From: RPQK01 sp041946865
GTDB taxonomy: Bacteria; Acidobacteriota; UBA6911; RPQK01
NCBI GenBank assembly: GCA_041946865.1
Contig: JBHGBF010000004.1
Span: forward strand, 1 to 53,884
Length of the DNA stretch: 53,884 nt
Reading direction: 5' to 3'
In this document: one piece after another, positions 1 to 7,945 of the stretch
Layout of the letters: every line of letters begins with the position of its first letter
Position numbering within the stretch: position 1 is the first letter of the stretch
Notes under the pieces: generated by a model
What the model saw: only the letters and a program-made list of their open reading frames with translations
Told to the model about the DNA's origin: nothing
The model's database searches: none
Translations under genes and position numbers: made by a program

Positions 1-1008
1 TCGCCCTCGTTCCTTCGCTGAATGAAAATTGAAAATTGAAGCTCTGACACCCTTCACGGCCACGCATCCTCGGAGCATTTCGACCCGGCGCTCAGTTTCC
101 TCGATAGGGCGGATCAATGCATCGCGGGACTCGATAACCTGGTGTCTCAAGCGTCCGCTGAGGAGACCTAACGCCCGTCGCTCAGCGGCCTGAACGAGCG
201 AGCTCCCGGACTCCTCCGCGAGTCTTTCAAGCGCGCGAAGCAAAGCCGGCCAGTCGCGCTCGGGCCGGGTCCCGGCCAGGCGTTCGGTGGCGCTCACCTC
301 AAAAAACCTCGTCGCCTTCCCTGGCAGCTCTTTCTCGAGTACCGCTGCAGTGAACGCCCTGGCCTGCCGACGTTCTTCCTCGGCCACCAAACGATCTGCT
401 TTATTCAGGACCAGGAGAAGCGTGTCAGCCTGAGATGCGATTTCCTTGATCAATGCCAGTTCATCCCCGGAGATCGGCGGATCGGCGCCAAGGACGACCA
501 GGGCGGCATCGACGTGCGGGACAAAGGCCTTCGTTGCCGCTGTATTGCCGATGAAGATCGAGCTGATCCCGGGGGTATCGACCAGGCACATTCCGTGCTC
601 GAGCAGCGGGTTTGGCAGATAAACCTCGGCCGCGGTTACGCCTTTGTTATTGCCCGGATTTCGTTCCTCCGTGACAAAATCGGCGAGCCGCTCCACCTGG
701 ATGGTCCGCCACTCGTCGTTGCCGACTCGGATGCGCGCTTGCCTGTGCGGACCATATCGAACGACAGTCACTGCCGCCGTTACCGGCACGACGCCTACCG
801 GAAGGACCTGGTCTTCCAGGATCGCATTGAGAAGCGTGGATTTCCCTCTTTTGAATTGACCCACGCAAGCGACGTAGAAGAGTCCCTCGGTGACGCGATC
901 GGCGAAAGCCCGCGCCTCCCGGGCAATCTGCGGCGCCCGGGCCTCGTCCGCCAGCCTGGCCAAAGCCTCCAGTTGTGATTCGTCGATATTCGGTTCAGGC
1001 GCGTGCAT
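1..1008 (-). CDS. Dynamin-like GTPase, partial (C-terminus beyond window)
   Basis: Reading the minus strand from an ATG at 1008 gives 336 codons open to the window edge. Residues 40-75 hold a P-loop (GQFKRGKST), followed by DTPG (G3) and NKAD (G4), the signature of dynamin-superfamily large GTPases that bind GTP and usually remodel or tether membranes. An Ala/Glu-rich helical stretch follows the G domain. The ATG lies inside the last codons of the upstream MFS gene (14-nt overlap), so translational coupling is likely and it belongs to the end of the fluoride operon. Near the edge there is a short tandem repeat (TTCAATTTTCAATTTTCA) and low-complexity coding, so the true reading frame there is less certain. 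No membrane segment is seen in the visible part. Its substrate and its role in fluoride stress are unknown. Confidence 0.8.
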   Translation of the reverse strand, partial: MHAPEPNIDESQLEALARLADEARAPQIAREARAFADRVTEGLFYVACVGQFKRGKSTLLNAILEDQVLPVGVVPVTAAVTVVRYGPHRQARIRVGNDEWRTIQVERLADFVTEERNPGNNKGVTAAEVYLPNPLLEHGMCLVDTPGISSIFIGNTAATKAFVPHVDAALVVLGADPPISGDELALIKEIASQADTLLLVLNKADRLVAEEERRQARAFTAAVLEKELPGKATRFFEVSATERLAGTRPERDWPALLRALERLAEESGSSLVQAAERRALGLLSGRLRHQVIESRDALIRPIEETERRVEMLRGCVAVKGVRASIFNFHSAKERGR

Positions 1009-2173
1009 TGAATTGCTTTCCAAGGCGGAGGAACAAAGGCACCGACGCAAGCTGGGTCAACACCGAGAAGCCAACCAGTGCGGGCACCGAAAAGTCGTAG
1101 AGCAGGCCCATTAAAGCGCTCCCCAGAAACCAGACCAGCCCGTAGCCGGCGTTGAAGATTCCGTAGCCGCTCGCTCGCTTCTCCCGCGGGACCATATCAG
1201 CCACCGCCGCCCGCATGATCGATTCCTGGGCGCCCATTCCAACTCCCCAGAGAGCCATGCCGATCAGTGCCGCACCGAAACCACCCAGGAACACCAAAGG
1301 AGAAAACAGGGCGCAGAGTAAGGAGACGAGGGCCAGAGTCTTCAAGCCGCTGCGGTCGAACATTCGTCCGAAGACCAGCGCCGCCAGTGCATCCGCTCCC
1401 ATTGCGACGGCATAGAGAACCGGAATCCAAGCGGGAGAGACGACCGACTGCTTCTGGAAGTGAAAGGCGATGAGCGGGAAATCCACGTAGCCGGCCGCCA
1501 CCAGACCGGCGGCTGCCAGATACCACCAAAAGAGGGGTGTGAAGCCGGTGGTTACGAGGTGGCGGGGGCCGGCCTCCAAGTCCTCCGGGCGCGGGTACAG
1601 GAAACGAGCGGCGACAAGGACTCCCAAGGCCATCAGAGCCGGAATGAGCAAGACGGCGAAGGCGGTGTGATAACTTTCGCTGCGGACGGCCAGGACGCCG
1701 GCGACAATCAGCGGACCGAGGATTGCCCCGGTCTGGTCCATCGCCTCATGCAGCCCAAAGCCCCAACCACGGCCGATCTCAGCCGTCGCGTGCGAGAGCA
1801 TGGCGTCCCTCGGAGGATTGCGGAGGGCCTTACCAACGCGTTCGGTGACGATCAACGCGGCCGCCACTTCCCAGCGGCCCGCCAAGGCGAGCAGCGGGAC
1901 CGCCAGGAGATTGATGGAATACCCGACTAGCGTGACGGTCCAGTACCTTCGGGTCCGGTCGCTGATGATGCCGGATACGAGTCGGAGCCCATAGCCGACC
2001 AGCTCACCAAAGCCGGCAACCACACCCACAACCGCCCCGCTCGCGCCCAGCACGGCAAGAAAGGGCCCGGTAACGCTTCGAGCCCCTTCGTAAGTGGCGT
2101 CGGCCAAGAGACTGACGACACCGAGAAGCAGCACGAACTTAAGCGCCTGCCGGCGCGAGAGAGCGGACGTCAC
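995..2173 (-). CDS. MFS transporter
   Basis: 392-aa major facilitator superfamily protein with about 11-12 hydrophobic segments along its length. The conserved loop between TM2 and TM3 is visible as SGIISDRTRRYW (a G-x3-D-R-x-R-R type motif), and another charged loop is ERVGKALRNPPRDAML. It is an inner-membrane exporter of unknown substrate. It starts 5 nt after the enolase stop and its 3' end overlaps the GTPase start, so it is cotranscribed in the fluoride-riboswitch operon. Relatives are annotated only as MFS transporters; a role in fluoride or organofluorine export would be guesswork from context. Confidence 0.85.
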   Translation of the reverse strand: MTSALSRRQALKFVLLLGVVSLLADATYEGARSVTGPFLAVLGASGAVVGVVAGFGELVGYGLRLVSGIISDRTRRYWTVTLVGYSINLLAVPLLALAGRWEVAAALIVTERVGKALRNPPRDAMLSHATAEIGRGWGFGLHEAMDQTGAILGPLIVAGVLAVRSESYHTAFAVLLIPALMALGVLVAARFLYPRPEDLEAGPRHLVTTGFTPLFWWYLAAAGLVAAGYVDFPLIAFHFQKQSVVSPAWIPVLYAVAMGADALAALVFGRMFDRSGLKTLALVSLLCALFSPLVFLGGFGAALIGMALWGVGMGAQESIMRAAVADMVPREKRASGYGIFNAGYGLVWFLGSALMGLLYDFSVPALVGFSVLTQLASVPLFLRLGKQFNARA

Positions 2174-2178
2174 AACCC

Positions 2179-3456
2179 TTACCTCTCAAGCGGATTTGAA
2201 AAGACCGCTGCTTTGCCCAGCTCGGCCTCGATCTCGAGAAGCCGGTTGTACTTTGCAATCCGCTCGCTGCGGCAGCCCGAGCCGGTCTTGATCTGCCCGC
2301 CTCCCATCGCCACCGAGAAATCAGCGATGAAAGCGTCCTCGGTTTCCCCCGAGCGGTGGGAAATCACGTAACCCCATCCTGCTTTCCGGCACATCTGGAT
2401 CGCTTCGACGGTCTCGGTCACCGTCCCGATCTGGTTCAATTTGATCAGGACGGCATTCGTGCTTCTTTCCACGATGCCGCGCGCGATGAACTCGGTGTTC
2501 GTCACATAGATATCGTCCCCGACGATCTGGACGCGATCGCCAAGAGCCGCCGTGTGCTCGGCGAAGCCTTGCCAGTCGTTTTCGGCCAGGCCGTCTTCAA
2601 TCGATACGATCGGATATTTATCGATCCACTGCTGGTACAGCGCGGTCATGTCCGAGCTCGTCTTTCGGCCCTGCTCGGATTTGCTCAAGTTGTACCACCC
2701 CTCCTCACAGAACGAACTGGCGGCCGGATCGAGCGCAATTGCAACATCCTTTCCCGGCCTGTACCCGGCGGCCTGGATCGCCTCGACGATCACGTCGCAG
2801 GCCTCGTCGTTGCTCTTCAGATTCGGGGCGAAGCCGCCCTCGTCGCCGACGCTTGTCGCATAGCCTTTCTTTTTGAGAATCCCCTTGAGCGCATGGAACG
2901 TTTCCGTCCCGTACCGCAGGGCCTCGGCGAAAGTCGGCGCCCCAACCGGTATCACCATGAATTCCTGCAGATCGACGCTGTTGTCCGCGTGTTTGCCGCC
3001 GTTCAGGATGTTCATCATTGGAACCGGCAGACGGGTAGCGCCCACGCCGCCGAGGTAGGCATAGAGCGGCAAGGCGGCATCCGCCGCTGCCGCCCGGGCC
3101 ACGGCCATCGAGACCCCAAGAATGGCATTAGCCCCGAGCTTGGTCTTCATCGGCGTTCCGTCGAGGTCGATCATGAGCCGGTCGATCTCCGCCTGGCGGT
3201 TGGTCTCAACCCCGATCAGCTTGCCGGCGATCGTTTCATTCACGTTTTTGACTGCGGTCAGCGTTCCTTTCCCACCGTAGCGCCTCTTGTCACCGTCGCG
3301 CAGTTCCAAGGCCTCGTTTTCGCCGGTTGATGCACCGGAAGGCACCGACGCCGCAGCAGTGATCCCGTTGTCGAGGCCGACAAAAACCCTGACAGTCGGA
3401 TTTCCTCTTGAATCCAGAATCTCCAAAGCACGCACCGACGCGATCTTCGAACTCAT
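2179..3456 (-). CDS. eno: Enolase
   Basis: 425 aa, normal length for bacterial enolase (2-phosphoglycerate to phosphoenolpyruvate, cytoplasmic, Mg-dependent). N-terminal motif SRGNPTVRV, the GASTG loop, the VGDEGGFAPN segment, the metal-binding SIEDGLAENDW and GDD, and the C-terminal SHRSGETED and GSGCRSERIAKYNRL (usual GxxxRSER) are all visible. A strong ribosome site (AAAGGGGTGGAGG) lies just before the ATG. It sits 42 nt downstream of uspA and 5 nt upstream of the MFS gene, within the operon headed by a fluoride riboswitch. Fluoride inhibits enolase together with Mg and phosphate, so an eno copy under this control is a recognised way to replace blocked enzyme. Whether it is the only eno in the genome cannot be told from here. 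Confidence 0.97.
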   Translation of the reverse strand: MSSKIASVRALEILDSRGNPTVRVFVGLDNGITAAASVPSGASTGENEALELRDGDKRRYGGKGTLTAVKNVNETIAGKLIGVETNRQAEIDRLMIDLDGTPMKTKLGANAILGVSMAVARAAAADAALPLYAYLGGVGATRLPVPMMNILNGGKHADNSVDLQEFMVIPVGAPTFAEALRYGTETFHALKGILKKKGYATSVGDEGGFAPNLKSNDEACDVIVEAIQAAGYRPGKDVAIALDPAASSFCEEGWYNLSKSEQGRKTSSDMTALYQQWIDKYPIVSIEDGLAENDWQGFAEHTAALGDRVQIVGDDIYVTNTEFIARGIVERSTNAVLIKLNQIGTVTETVEAIQMCRKAGWGYVISHRSGETEDAFIADFSVAMGGGQIKTGSGCRSERIAKYNRLLEIEAELGKAAVFSNPLER

Positions 3457-3498
3457 CCTCCACCCCTTTCTTAAATGGCTAGGAAACGATAATACGAG

Positions 3499-3984
3499 CT
3501 ACGTTCGTTCCGCAGGCGACGGGCCTGCCTCGTTGCCTGATGATTCCTTTTTCGCCCCCGGCCCCCTGACGATCAAGACGCTGCAGTGGGCGTGTTCACT
3601 GATCCGGTCGGTGGTGTGCCCAAGCAGCCGGCCCCACAGCCCGGAGTGCCCATGGCTGCCGATGACAATCAAATCAAAACCCTGCTGTTCGGCATACTGG
3701 ACTATGAGTTGCGCTGGGTTCCCCGGCAGGCACTCCATTTCCACCTCGACCCCAGCCTGTTCCGCCGTGGCGCCCACCTGCGTCTTCAGCTTCTCAAAGT
3801 ACTCGTCCGCAGCGTCTTTCTCTTCCTCGATCTCATCGACTGTTTCCGGGTAGTGCGGAAGAGAAGCTTTGATCCAAATCGCCGAAACCCCGCTGTTCAA
3901 CTCCTGTGCGAGCCTGATCGCATGCTCAAGCGCAAGTCTCGATCCTTCCGAACCGTCATAGCCAACCAGGATTTTCCCGTACAT
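3499..3984 (-). CDS. Universal stress protein, UspA family
   Basis: 161-aa single-domain Usp. The N-terminal strand ILVGYDGSEGS and the C-terminal nucleotide-loop region GSHGHSGLWGRLLGHT match the ATP-binding Usp pattern G-x2-G-x9-G-S/T, except that the residue after the last Gly is His rather than Ser/Thr. A charged insertion (about residues 48-62, rich in Glu and Asp) separates the halves, and a polar tail follows residue 148. It lies 12 nt after the antiporter and 42 nt before eno in the fluoride operon; Usp genes are known companions of fluoride riboswitches. ATP binding is probable, the exact protective function unknown. Confidence 0.9.
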   Translation of the reverse strand: MYGKILVGYDGSEGSRLALEHAIRLAQELNSGVSAIWIKASLPHYPETVDEIEEEKDAADEYFEKLKTQVGATAEQAGVEVEMECLPGNPAQLIVQYAEQQGFDLIVIGSHGHSGLWGRLLGHTTDRISEHAHCSVLIVRGPGAKKESSGNEAGPSPAERT

Positions 3985-3996
3985 AGTGCTGCTCCC

Positions 3997-5187
3997 TTAC
4001 GACTCGGTGTTAACCCCCAAGCCCAGCTTCCGGCTATAGAGCCGTCCCCAGGCGACCATGGTGATAATCTTGGGTTGAAAGAACTTCTGTGCGATCAGGG
4101 TCGGCACGAAGGCGCTGAGGATCACGACCGTTACCAGGATGCTGTACTGAGCGCGGTTAATAATGTTGTTCTGGAGGCCGAAAAGCGCCGATATGGTCCC
4201 GAACGTCAGCCCCGTCGCCATCAGCAGCGTAGTGTAAGTCGCTTCTTTAGGTCTCATGTAAAACGCCCTGGACAAAGGCCAGACTCCGAGGATCTTAGAC
4301 CCCATCTTCAGCCCGAAAAGGGCCAGAGTGATTCCTAACGCCGCCCACAGCGCAGGTAGCGAGACGAACAAACCCGCCTTGATGAAGTAAAACGGGGTGA
4401 ACATCGTGAAGGCGATCGCCCGCATCCGGTGAACGAGAGTTTTGTCGCGGAGGAAGACCCCCGCAACCACCAAGCCGAGGAGGTACGCGGGAAGAACCGC
4501 TTCGCTTTTGGCCGTTGAGGCAAGCGCCCCGAGAAAGAACAGGACAAGGAGCAGAAACTTGATGTCGGGTTCGCTCACCCGCGTCGATCCGAGGTGGACC
4601 AGGAAATACTTCGTCCAGCGCGGCATGAACCAAAGCAGCACCGACATCACGACGACGAAAACCAGCATCCAGACGTTGAACTTGGCGAAGAGAACACCGA
4701 GGGCGAGGACGGTCCCGAAATCGGTGATAAAGCAGGCGGCCAGAACCATCTTTCCCATCGCCGTACTGCTAAAGCCTCCCTCGATCATCACCGCATAAAC
4801 GACTGCCACAGAGGTGGTCGAAAGTGCAATTCCTGCAATCTGGCTCTGCGGAAGGCTCCAACCGAGGACGAATTGGGAGAACAACCAGACCCCCACAAAC
4901 GGAAGGCCAAAGGAAAGGACGCCAATCAGGGCGCTTGCCCGGATGTTGGCCCGCAAGGAATGAGGGTCGATCTCAGCGCCGGCGAGAAAGGTCAGGACTC
5001 CACTCCCGAGCATTGCCAGGAAGTTGATCCACTCGGTCGTCTGATGAAGGCCGAAAAGGTTGCCGGCAAAGACGCCGACGAGGATTTCCACGAGCGCAAC
5101 CGAAATGCCGATGCGAATCGAAATCAGGCTGGCCACCAGTGCCATAGCCATCCAGACAGCTGCCACAAACCAGACATTCTCAAACAT
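3997..5187 (-). CDS. Cation/proton antiporter (CPA2 family)
   Basis: 396-aa integral membrane protein with 11-13 hydrophobic segments and no cytoplasmic RCK/TrkA domain. The segment LTFLAGAEIDPHSL corresponds to the LxFxxGLExD region of KefB/NapA-type exchangers, and a later stretch (IALSTTSVAVVYAVM) matches the discontinuous helix of CPA2 proteins. Members exchange Na+ or K+ for protons at the inner membrane; a subset linked to fluoride riboswitches is thought to relieve fluoride or acid stress. It starts 21 nt after the DUF190 gene and is followed 12 nt later by uspA. The ion specificity cannot be read from the sequence. Confidence 0.87.
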   Translation of the reverse strand: MFENVWFVAAVWMAMALVASLISIRIGISVALVEILVGVFAGNLFGLHQTTEWINFLAMLGSGVLTFLAGAEIDPHSLRANIRASALIGVLSFGLPFVGVWLFSQFVLGWSLPQSQIAGIALSTTSVAVVYAVMIEGGFSSTAMGKMVLAACFITDFGTVLALGVLFAKFNVWMLVFVVVMSVLLWFMPRWTKYFLVHLGSTRVSEPDIKFLLLVLFFLGALASTAKSEAVLPAYLLGLVVAGVFLRDKTLVHRMRAIAFTMFTPFYFIKAGLFVSLPALWAALGITLALFGLKMGSKILGVWPLSRAFYMRPKEATYTTLLMATGLTFGTISALFGLQNNIINRAQYSILVTVVILSAFVPTLIAQKFFQPKIITMVAWGRLYSRKLGLGVNTES

Positions 5188-5208
5188 CTTAAATTGGTCC
5201 TCGTCCCG

Positions 5209-5556
5209 TCATTCCTTCTTGCCCGCAGTCTTGCCGTACTGCAAGACCTTGACCTTCTCCATGGTAACCAGACCGCTCGTCATCATCTCTTCGAGTACCG
5301 GCAGGAAGGAGTTTATCTTTTCCTCGCTGTCCACGATCTCGATGACAACTGGGAGGTCCTCGGACAGTCGCAGAATCTTGGCTGTGTGCAGCCGGCTCGA
5401 GGCGCCGTATCCGAGCGGACCGCGCAAAACTGTAGCGCCGGCCAAATACCGCTCCCTGGCCGCAAGAACGATTGCCTCGTAGAGCGGCGCGTAGTGATGC
5501 TTGTCCAGCTCCCCGATGAAGATTCTCAAGAGAACCGATTCGTTGGGAATAACCAC
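5209..5556 (-). CDS. DUF190 family protein
   Basis: I place the start at the GTG at 5556, which overlaps the last base of the crcB stop (TAGTG), giving 115 aa beginning VVIPNESVLLRIFIGE; a longer frame extends upstream over crcB but that part is antisense-like filler. The core, with PLYEAIVLAARERYLAGATVLRGPLGYGA and then LSEDLPVVIEIVDSEEKI, is typical of DUF190 (Pfam PF02641), small proteins with a PII-like ferredoxin fold that are commonly encoded next to crcB. The family has no settled biochemical role; a regulatory partner of the fluoride channel is the usual guess. Translational coupling to crcB is likely. Confidence 0.88.
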   Translation of the reverse strand: MVIPNESVLLRIFIGELDKHHYAPLYEAIVLAARERYLAGATVLRGPLGYGASSRLHTAKILRLSEDLPVVIEIVDSEEKINSFLPVLEEMMTSGLVTMEKVKVLQYGKTAGKKE

Positions 5557-5951
5557 TATTCGCCTCCCATCTGGTTTATCCACAGAGCGGTCACGTGACC
5601 TAACCAGACTGCCAGCAGGCACAAGACAAACGACAGGCCGGCGTTCGTTCCGGCTCTTAACCACTCACCTTCCCGGGCCAGGTTCAGGGTTTGAAGACCG
5701 AACGAGGAAAAAGTCGTGTAACCGCCGCAGATACCCAACATGAAGAACTGCCTGAAGGTCGGACTGACAAGCAAGCGGCCGTCGGTCCCAGTCAGGCCTG
5801 CAAAAAGGCCGATTAGAAAGCAGCCAGTAATGTTGACCAACAGGGTCCCGAGCGGGAAGGTTTCGCCCAGGTGTCGCGCGACAAACCCTGACACCCCGAA
5901 GCGGAACATCCCGCCGATGACGCTGCCGACACCAATCCAGACATAATTCAT
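5556..5951 (-). CDS. crcB: Fluoride channel/exporter CrcB (Fluc)
   Basis: 131 aa from the ATG at 5951 (MNYVWIGVGSVIGGMFRFG). Four hydrophobic segments, the conserved GGMFRFG arginine motif, the GTLLVNITGCFLIG segment with its pore-lining Asn, and GGYTTFSSFG with the TTFS motif are all present, so the Fluc fluoride channel fold is complete. Fluc channels are dual-topology dimers in the inner membrane that let fluoride leak out. An in-frame ATG at 6035 would add 28 residues, but it lies inside the riboswitch expression-platform hairpin and the added residues do not look like CrcB. It is the first gene after the fluoride riboswitch. Confidence 0.95.
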   Translation of the reverse strand: MNYVWIGVGSVIGGMFRFGVSGFVARHLGETFPLGTLLVNITGCFLIGLFAGLTGTDGRLLVSPTFRQFFMLGICGGYTTFSSFGLQTLNLAREGEWLRAGTNAGLSFVLCLLAVWLGHVTALWINQMGGE

Positions 5952-6017
5952 CAGCTTAAGATCCTGAGCTCTCGCTAGCAGCAGTGCGGCTGATTCGCGG
6001 ATTCTAAGCAAGCTGTA

Positions 6018-6054
6018 ACTCCTACCGGACGCCATAGGGTGCCGTTGGTAGGAG
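6018..6054 (-). promoter_or_regulatory. Hairpin competing with riboswitch P1 (expression platform)
   Basis: The 3' half of the riboswitch P1 stem (ACTCCTACC in the RNA) can instead pair with GGTAGGAGT located about 20 nt further downstream: nine complementary bases plus an inner ACG/CGT pair. This would form a mutually exclusive hairpin when fluoride is absent. No U-run follows it, so a simple intrinsic terminator is not obvious; it may act by another means such as Rho or translation. Confidence 0.55.
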
Positions 6055-6112
6055 TCATCAGCCCCTTGAAGGCGAGGGGCGGGGATAAGCGGCGGACTCC
6101 ATCACCGCCTGG
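6047..6112 (-). ncRNA. Fluoride riboswitch (crcB motif)
   Basis: On the minus strand the RNA reads GGCGGTGATGGAGTCCGCC, then CGCTTATCCCCGCCCCTCGC, and ends GGGGCTGATGACTCCTACC. This reproduces the fluoride aptamer: the GGxGATGGxGT...CGCC 5' part, the P2 stem-loop, and the xxGCTGATGxCTCCTAC 3' part whose GACTCC pairs with GGAGTC to form P1. It lies about 95 nt upstream of the crcB ATG and downstream of a plausible promoter, so it should switch on the seven-gene operon when fluoride rises. Confidence 0.93.
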
Positions 6113-6134
6113 GCCGTGCCCAGACAACCACACT

Positions 6135-6164
6135 ATGATAACTGCCCAGCTGCTGAAGCGGCAA
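6135..6164 (-). promoter_or_regulatory. Predicted sigma70-type promoter of the fluoride operon
   Basis: Minus strand: TTGCCG, an 18-nt spacer, then TATCAT. Transcription would begin near 6128, about 15 nt before the riboswitch aptamer, which is the expected arrangement. Prediction only. Confidence 0.45.
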
Positions 6165-6184
6165 CCGCAAACAAGTCCGTTTCC

Positions 6185-6415
6185 TCAGCGTCCGACACGC
6201 TCCATTCCCTGTGCGATGTCCTGAGGCAGGCGGGTATCGTACAGTCGCTTCACCGCTGATTGAACGTCGTACTCGACTCGTTTGAGCCCGATTCGGCCAT
6301 CCTGCAAGACGGCGTAGCAACGGCGCGGGTCGCCGTCGACACGCATTCCCAGACTGCCTGGGTTGACGACCTGGAGGCCGCCGATTCTGCGGCTAAAGGT
6401 AACAGTCGAGCGCCA
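6185..6415 (-). pseudogene. C-terminal remnant of a metallophosphoesterase
   Basis: The minus-strand frame ending at 6185 reads RRIGGLQVVNPGSLG, then DGDPRRCYAVLQDGRI and KRVEYDVQSAVKRLYDTRLP. This matches the C-terminal end of YfcE/MJ0936-type calcineurin-like phosphoesterases, where VVNPGSVG and a YDxxxA helix close the domain. The catalytic N-terminal motifs (DxH, GNHD, GHTH) are missing: upstream of about 6415 the sequence becomes the opposite-strand histidine-kinase remnant. It is a 5'-truncated relic and is not expected to be functional. Confidence 0.6.
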
Positions 6416-6596
6416 GTTAGGGGAGTTGATTCTCGCAATCGGTGACAACGGTAAAGGGATCAATCTCGGCATAGTCCGAAGCGATGCGTTCGGTCTCCCA
6501 GGTATGCCTGAACGGGCGAACGCCATGGGGGGATCCCTGTTCTTCAAGACCGTTGACCCTCACGGCACTCAGATCGAGCTGCGTCTGCCCGCGTGA
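6416..6596 (+). pseudogene. C-terminal remnant of a NarL-type sensor histidine kinase
   Basis: Plus-strand translation gives LGELILAIGDNGKGI, then GLPGMPERANAMGGSLFF and GTQIELRLPA before the stop at 6594. These are the N/G1 (DNGKGI), GLxGMxER and GTxxxxRLP elements of the HATPase domain of UhpB/DegS-like kinases. Nothing upstream encodes the H-box or a sensor; the frame is cut at the same point where the opposite-strand phosphoesterase remnant begins. About 20 nt after its stop a 19-codon frame starting at 6619 (MPSLLVIQHAEGETP) resembles the N-terminus of a class-I glutamine amidotransferase and also ends abruptly at 6678. Confidence 0.6.
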
Positions 6597-6706
6597 GATG
6601 GGCAGAGGATCGTAAACTATGCCATCTCTGCTCGTCATTCAGCATGCCGAGGGCGAGACACCGTGTTATTCCAAGTAGAACAAGTCGGACTCATTCTTCG
6701 CGGAGC

Positions 6707-7903
6707 CTACTCTGTGCCAATGAGGGGGTAATGAGGCATCACGCGGTAGTCTTTCAGGCCGACCGCGACCGAATCGCCTGGATCAAGCGGTACCTCGGCC
6801 GCATCCCACTTGGTTCGTATGGCGGTCAACGAAAACCCTTCCGGAAAAGTGTCGTCAACCAACAGCAATCTCTCCCCGACGCGTGATTTCTGCCCAACCG
6901 TAACGGCAGTTGTGAGCCGAACCACGAGGCGCTGGAGCGGCCCCAGATCGTGAGTCGTTTCGACTACCGCGTTCCCGAGTTGATGCGCAGCCTGGTAGAA
7001 GTGCGGCTGGTAGCCCAAGACAACGTCTTCAGCGCGGAAAACGATCTTCACCAATTGATTCGGCTCTAGAGGAGGGACTGTCTCCGGCGGGTCGATTTCG
7101 AGCGGCCCCAGCCGGACGTGGGCCCCATCCCAGCGTGCCAAGAGCACGTTGGCGGTTCCGAGAAAAGCGGCCACTTCCTGACTGGCAGGATGGTTGTAGA
7201 CTTCAAAGGGCGTTCCGACTTGCTCGATCCTACCCCGCAGCATTACTGCGATCTGTTCCCCCAGCTCGAATGCTTCTTCCTGGTCGCCCGTAACGAAAAG
7301 GATTGGGATGTTGAGCGCTCGCAGCAGCGGCCCCAGCTGTGTCCTGAGATTCAGGCGGGTCACCGAGTCCACATGGTTGAAAGGGTCATCCAGGAGGAGG
7401 GCTTCCGGGCGATTCGCTACTGCCCTGATGACTGTCACCCGTTGCTTTTGTCCTTCCGACAGCTGATCAGGGTATTTGTCCAGGTGTTCGGCGACGCCAA
7501 CGAGACGAGCCAATTCTATGAGATCGCCCACCGGCTCACCTTTCGTCCGGCCGACCCTCGCCGCAAAGGCGAGATTGCCCCGGACCGTCATGCTCGGAAA
7601 CAGGTTCGGACGGCTGGATACGACCGCGATGCGGCGGGACTGGGGAGTCAACCTCGAGAGCTCTCGCCCATTGAGACGGACCACTCCCTCGTCAGCAGCC
7701 AGAAGTCCGGCCAGAATGCGTATGAGTGTGGTCTTCCCGGCGCCGCTCGGGCCTACCATTGTCGTGAAACGGCCGGCCGGAACACGCATCGAGACTTCTG
7801 ACAGGACCTCGACCTGATCGAAGTGCTTGCTGATTCGGTCAATAGTGAGGACGCGGTCCTCCTCGCGGCCCGCGCCCGGCGGGTTTTGCTGGCCGTCGAC
7901 CAT
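6707..7903 (-). CDS. CysA-like ABC ATPase homologue with replaced catalytic residues
   Basis: 398 aa with the architecture of a sulfate/molybdate-type ABC ATPase: nucleotide-binding domain at about 18-240 and TOBE-like domain to the end. Walker A is intact (GPSGAGKT, 51-58). Every hydrolysis position differs: the Q-loop glutamine is Ser (VVSSRPNLF, around 97), the signature is LSEGQ (148-152), the Walker B catalytic Glu is Asp (LLLDDP, D173), the D-loop is NHVD, and the H-loop His is Gly (FVTGDQEEA, G206). It should bind ATP but hydrolyse it poorly or not at all. It is divergent from the rrf2-sulfate operon with 90 bp between, suggesting joint control or a sensory role. A TATAAT box only 7 nt before the ATG suggests a leaderless mRNA or a later start. 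Confidence 0.85.
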   Translation of the reverse strand: MVDGQQNPPGAGREEDRVLTIDRISKHFDQVEVLSEVSMRVPAGRFTTMVGPSGAGKTTLIRILAGLLAADEGVVRLNGRELSRLTPQSRRIAVVSSRPNLFPSMTVRGNLAFAARVGRTKGEPVGDLIELARLVGVAEHLDKYPDQLSEGQKQRVTVIRAVANRPEALLLDDPFNHVDSVTRLNLRTQLGPLLRALNIPILFVTGDQEEAFELGEQIAVMLRGRIEQVGTPFEVYNHPASQEVAAFLGTANVLLARWDGAHVRLGPLEIDPPETVPPLEPNQLVKIVFRAEDVVLGYQPHFYQAAHQLGNAVVETTHDLGPLQRLVVRLTTAVTVGQKSRVGERLLLVDDTFPEGFSLTAIRTKWDAAEVPLDPGDSVAVGLKDYRVMPHYPLIGTE

Positions 7904-7945
7904 TGTAATAATTATAAGCTCGCACTCCTCGCTAACCCGCTGTTC

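Noticed and set aside
2356..3330. 324-codon plus-strand frame opposite enolase
   Set aside because: Antisense shadow of a confidently identified gene; no family resemblance and no start context.
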